Made by a program: the position numbers and the translations under genes
The notes under the pieces: model-generated
What the model saw: the letters and a program-made list of their open reading frames with translations, nothing else
Told to the model about the DNA's origin: nothing
Databases searched by the model: none
Assembly: GCA_945869935.1 (NCBI GenBank)
Contig: CAMBSA010000037.1
Span: forward strand, 1 to 9,657
Origin: Bordetella parapertussis
GTDB taxonomy: Bacteria; Pseudomonadota; Gammaproteobacteria; Burkholderiales; SG8-39
Length of the DNA stretch: 9,657 bases
Reading direction: 5' to 3'
Shown: positions 8,741 to 9,657 of the stretch, one piece after another
Layout: every line of letters starts with the position of its first letter
How positions within the stretch are numbered: the stretch's first letter is position 1

Positions 8741-8792
8741 TCGTTTATCATGTGTGCTTTGCGGCACGGCACACGGTCGTGACCCCGTCCGG
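8741..8792 (+). repeat. Intergenic element, copy split by a hairpin-bearing insertion
   Basis: TCGTTTATCAT (8741-8751) and CGTGACCCCGTCCGG (8778-8792) repeat the element at 764-789 with a single base difference, but here 26 bases lie between the blocks. The inserted piece holds a perfect six-base inverted repeat, GTGTGC (8752-8757) and GCACAC (8769-8774), with an 11-base loop. TATCAT at 8746-8751 could serve as a -10 hexamer for the downstream oxidoreductase gene, but no good -35 is seen 16-18 bases before it. Confidence 0.5.
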
Positions 8793-8832
8793 CGTTCCCG
8801 GTCCCGCAGGCTTCAGAACAAGAGACACCAAA

Positions 8833-8838
8833 AGGAGG
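8833..8838 (+). promoter_or_regulatory. Perfect Shine-Dalgarno site of the oxidoreductase gene
   Basis: AGGAGG at 8833-8838, within AAAGGAGGAG, lies five bases before ATG 8844. It is the strongest ribosome site in the window, fixes the start of the last gene, and suggests high translation compared with the weakly marked suf genes. Confidence 0.88.
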
Positions 8839-8843
8839 AGTCA

Positions 8844-9657
8844 ATGAAGTTCGGCATCAATTTTTTCCCCTCGTTTCGTCCCGAAGACAGCACCACCGCG
8901 GACTACTTTGCCCAGTGCCTGCGGCTTGCGGTCCGTGCCGACGAACTCGGCTACAACAGCGTGAAGACGGTGGAGCACTCGTTCTACGACTACGGCGGCC
9001 ACTCGACCAATCCCTGCATCTTCCTCTCGGCGGTCGCGGCGCTGACCAAGCGTATCCGCATGATGACCGGCGCGGTCATTCCCGCCTTCCACCATCCCGC
9101 GCACCTCGCGGGTGACTTGTCGATGCTCGACAACATGAGCCGCGGGCGTCTGGATGCCGGCATGGGTCGCGCGTTCCTGCCCAAGGAGTTCGAGGTGTAC
9201 GGCGTGCCGCTGCACGAGAGCCGTCCGCGCTTCGAGGAGGCGATCGGCGCGATCAAGCGTCTGTGGACCGAGGACAGCGTCACCCACAAGGGCCAATACT
9301 GGCAGTTCGACGAGGTGCACCTGATGCCGCGCCCGGTGCAGCAGCCGCACCCGCCAATCTGGATCGCGGCGATCTCCTCCGAGGAATCGTTCGTCTTTGC
9401 CGCGAAGAACGGCTTCAACATCATGATCGTGCCCTACGCCGGCAAGCCGGGCCAACTGCAGGAATTCGTGAAGCTCTACCGAAAGGTGTGGGTAGAGTCG
9501 GGCCACGGCGCGGGCAAGGAAAAGATCCAGGTGTCGCAGTTCTGCTACGTCGCGGAATCCGCCAAGGAAGCGCGCGCCGGCTTCGACCGCATCGCCACAC
9601 GCTACATCGAGACCTTCGCCGACGCGGTGGTGTCCTGGAAGGGCGTGTCCTCCGACC
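8844..9657 (+). CDS. LLM-class (luciferase-like) flavin-dependent oxidoreductase, 3' truncated
   Basis: The frame is open from ATG 8844 to the window edge, giving 271 codons; the gene continues beyond. It begins MKFGINFFPSFRPE, typical of the bacterial luciferase-like TIM-barrel family. Further family marks are LAVRADELGYNSVKTVEHSF, KRIRMMTGAVIPAFHHP, LDNMSRGRLDAGMGRAFLP (the conserved SGGR-like block), HKGQYWQF, and RPVQQPHPPIWIAA. Members use reduced flavin (FMNH2 or F420) with O2 or other acceptors to oxidise small molecules. The sequence gives no substrate. The lack of obvious F420-specific features together with the proteobacterial context favours FMN, but this is inference. It follows a terminator-like hairpin and its own strong ribosome site, so it is probably a separate transcription unit with no known link to Fe-S assembly. 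Confidence 0.9.
   Translation, partial: MKFGINFFPSFRPEDSTTADYFAQCLRLAVRADELGYNSVKTVEHSFYDYGGHSTNPCIFLSAVAALTKRIRMMTGAVIPAFHHPAHLAGDLSMLDNMSRGRLDAGMGRAFLPKEFEVYGVPLHESRPRFEEAIGAIKRLWTEDSVTHKGQYWQFDEVHLMPRPVQQPHPPIWIAAISSEESFVFAAKNGFNIMIVPYAGKPGQLQEFVKLYRKVWVESGHGAGKEKIQVSQFCYVAESAKEARAGFDRIATRYIETFADAVVSWKGVSSD

Overview
The window is about 9.7 kb of dense, GC-rich proteobacterial DNA. Protein style (IscR, SufBCD, a CaiB/BaiF CoA-transferase, a luciferase-like oxidoreductase) suggests a beta- or gammaproteobacterium, perhaps Burkholderiales-like. The sequence alone does not settle the genus. All convincing genes are on the + strand, and no IS element, phage gene, tRNA, rRNA or CRISPR array is visible.

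Layout: (1) positions 1-723 hold the C-terminal part of a CaiB/BaiF family CoA-transferase or racemase; (2) 814-1680 encodes a SAM-dependent methyltransferase-fold protein with an N-terminal signal peptide; (3) 1681-1851 is a regulatory gap with a sigma70-like promoter overlapped by a good match to the type 1 IscR operator; (4) 1852-8688 is one tightly packed iron-sulfur cluster assembly operon, iscR - iscA/sufA - sufB - sufC - sufD - sufS - sufU - nfu, closed by a weak terminator-like hairpin; (5) 8844 to the window end is the start of a luciferase-like flavin-dependent oxidoreductase behind a perfect Shine-Dalgarno sequence.

The operon reads as a self-contained Fe-S factory. SufS (cysteine desulfurase, K235 and C373 visible) releases sulfur. 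SufU (C38, D40, C63, C124) is its likely sulfur acceptor. SufB-SufC-SufD form the ATP-driven scaffold. The A-type protein and the two-domain Nfu carry clusters to clients. IscR, encoded first, probably senses cluster status and represses the promoter it overlaps. The arrangement is a hybrid: an ISC-type regulator and a very IscA-like carrier head a SUF operon that uses SufU rather than SufE, with no iscS, iscU, hscBA or fdx in view.

The less expected small-scale observations are: a 20-codon micro-ORF that bridges sufD and sufS with an ATGA overlap at both ends and is built of 15-bp tandem repeats; an intergenic element found intact before the methyltransferase gene and, split by a 26-bp hairpin-bearing insertion, before the oxidoreductase gene; and one extra residue in the IscR cysteine spacing. 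I found no wholly new system. The core is a known pathway in an uncommon arrangement.
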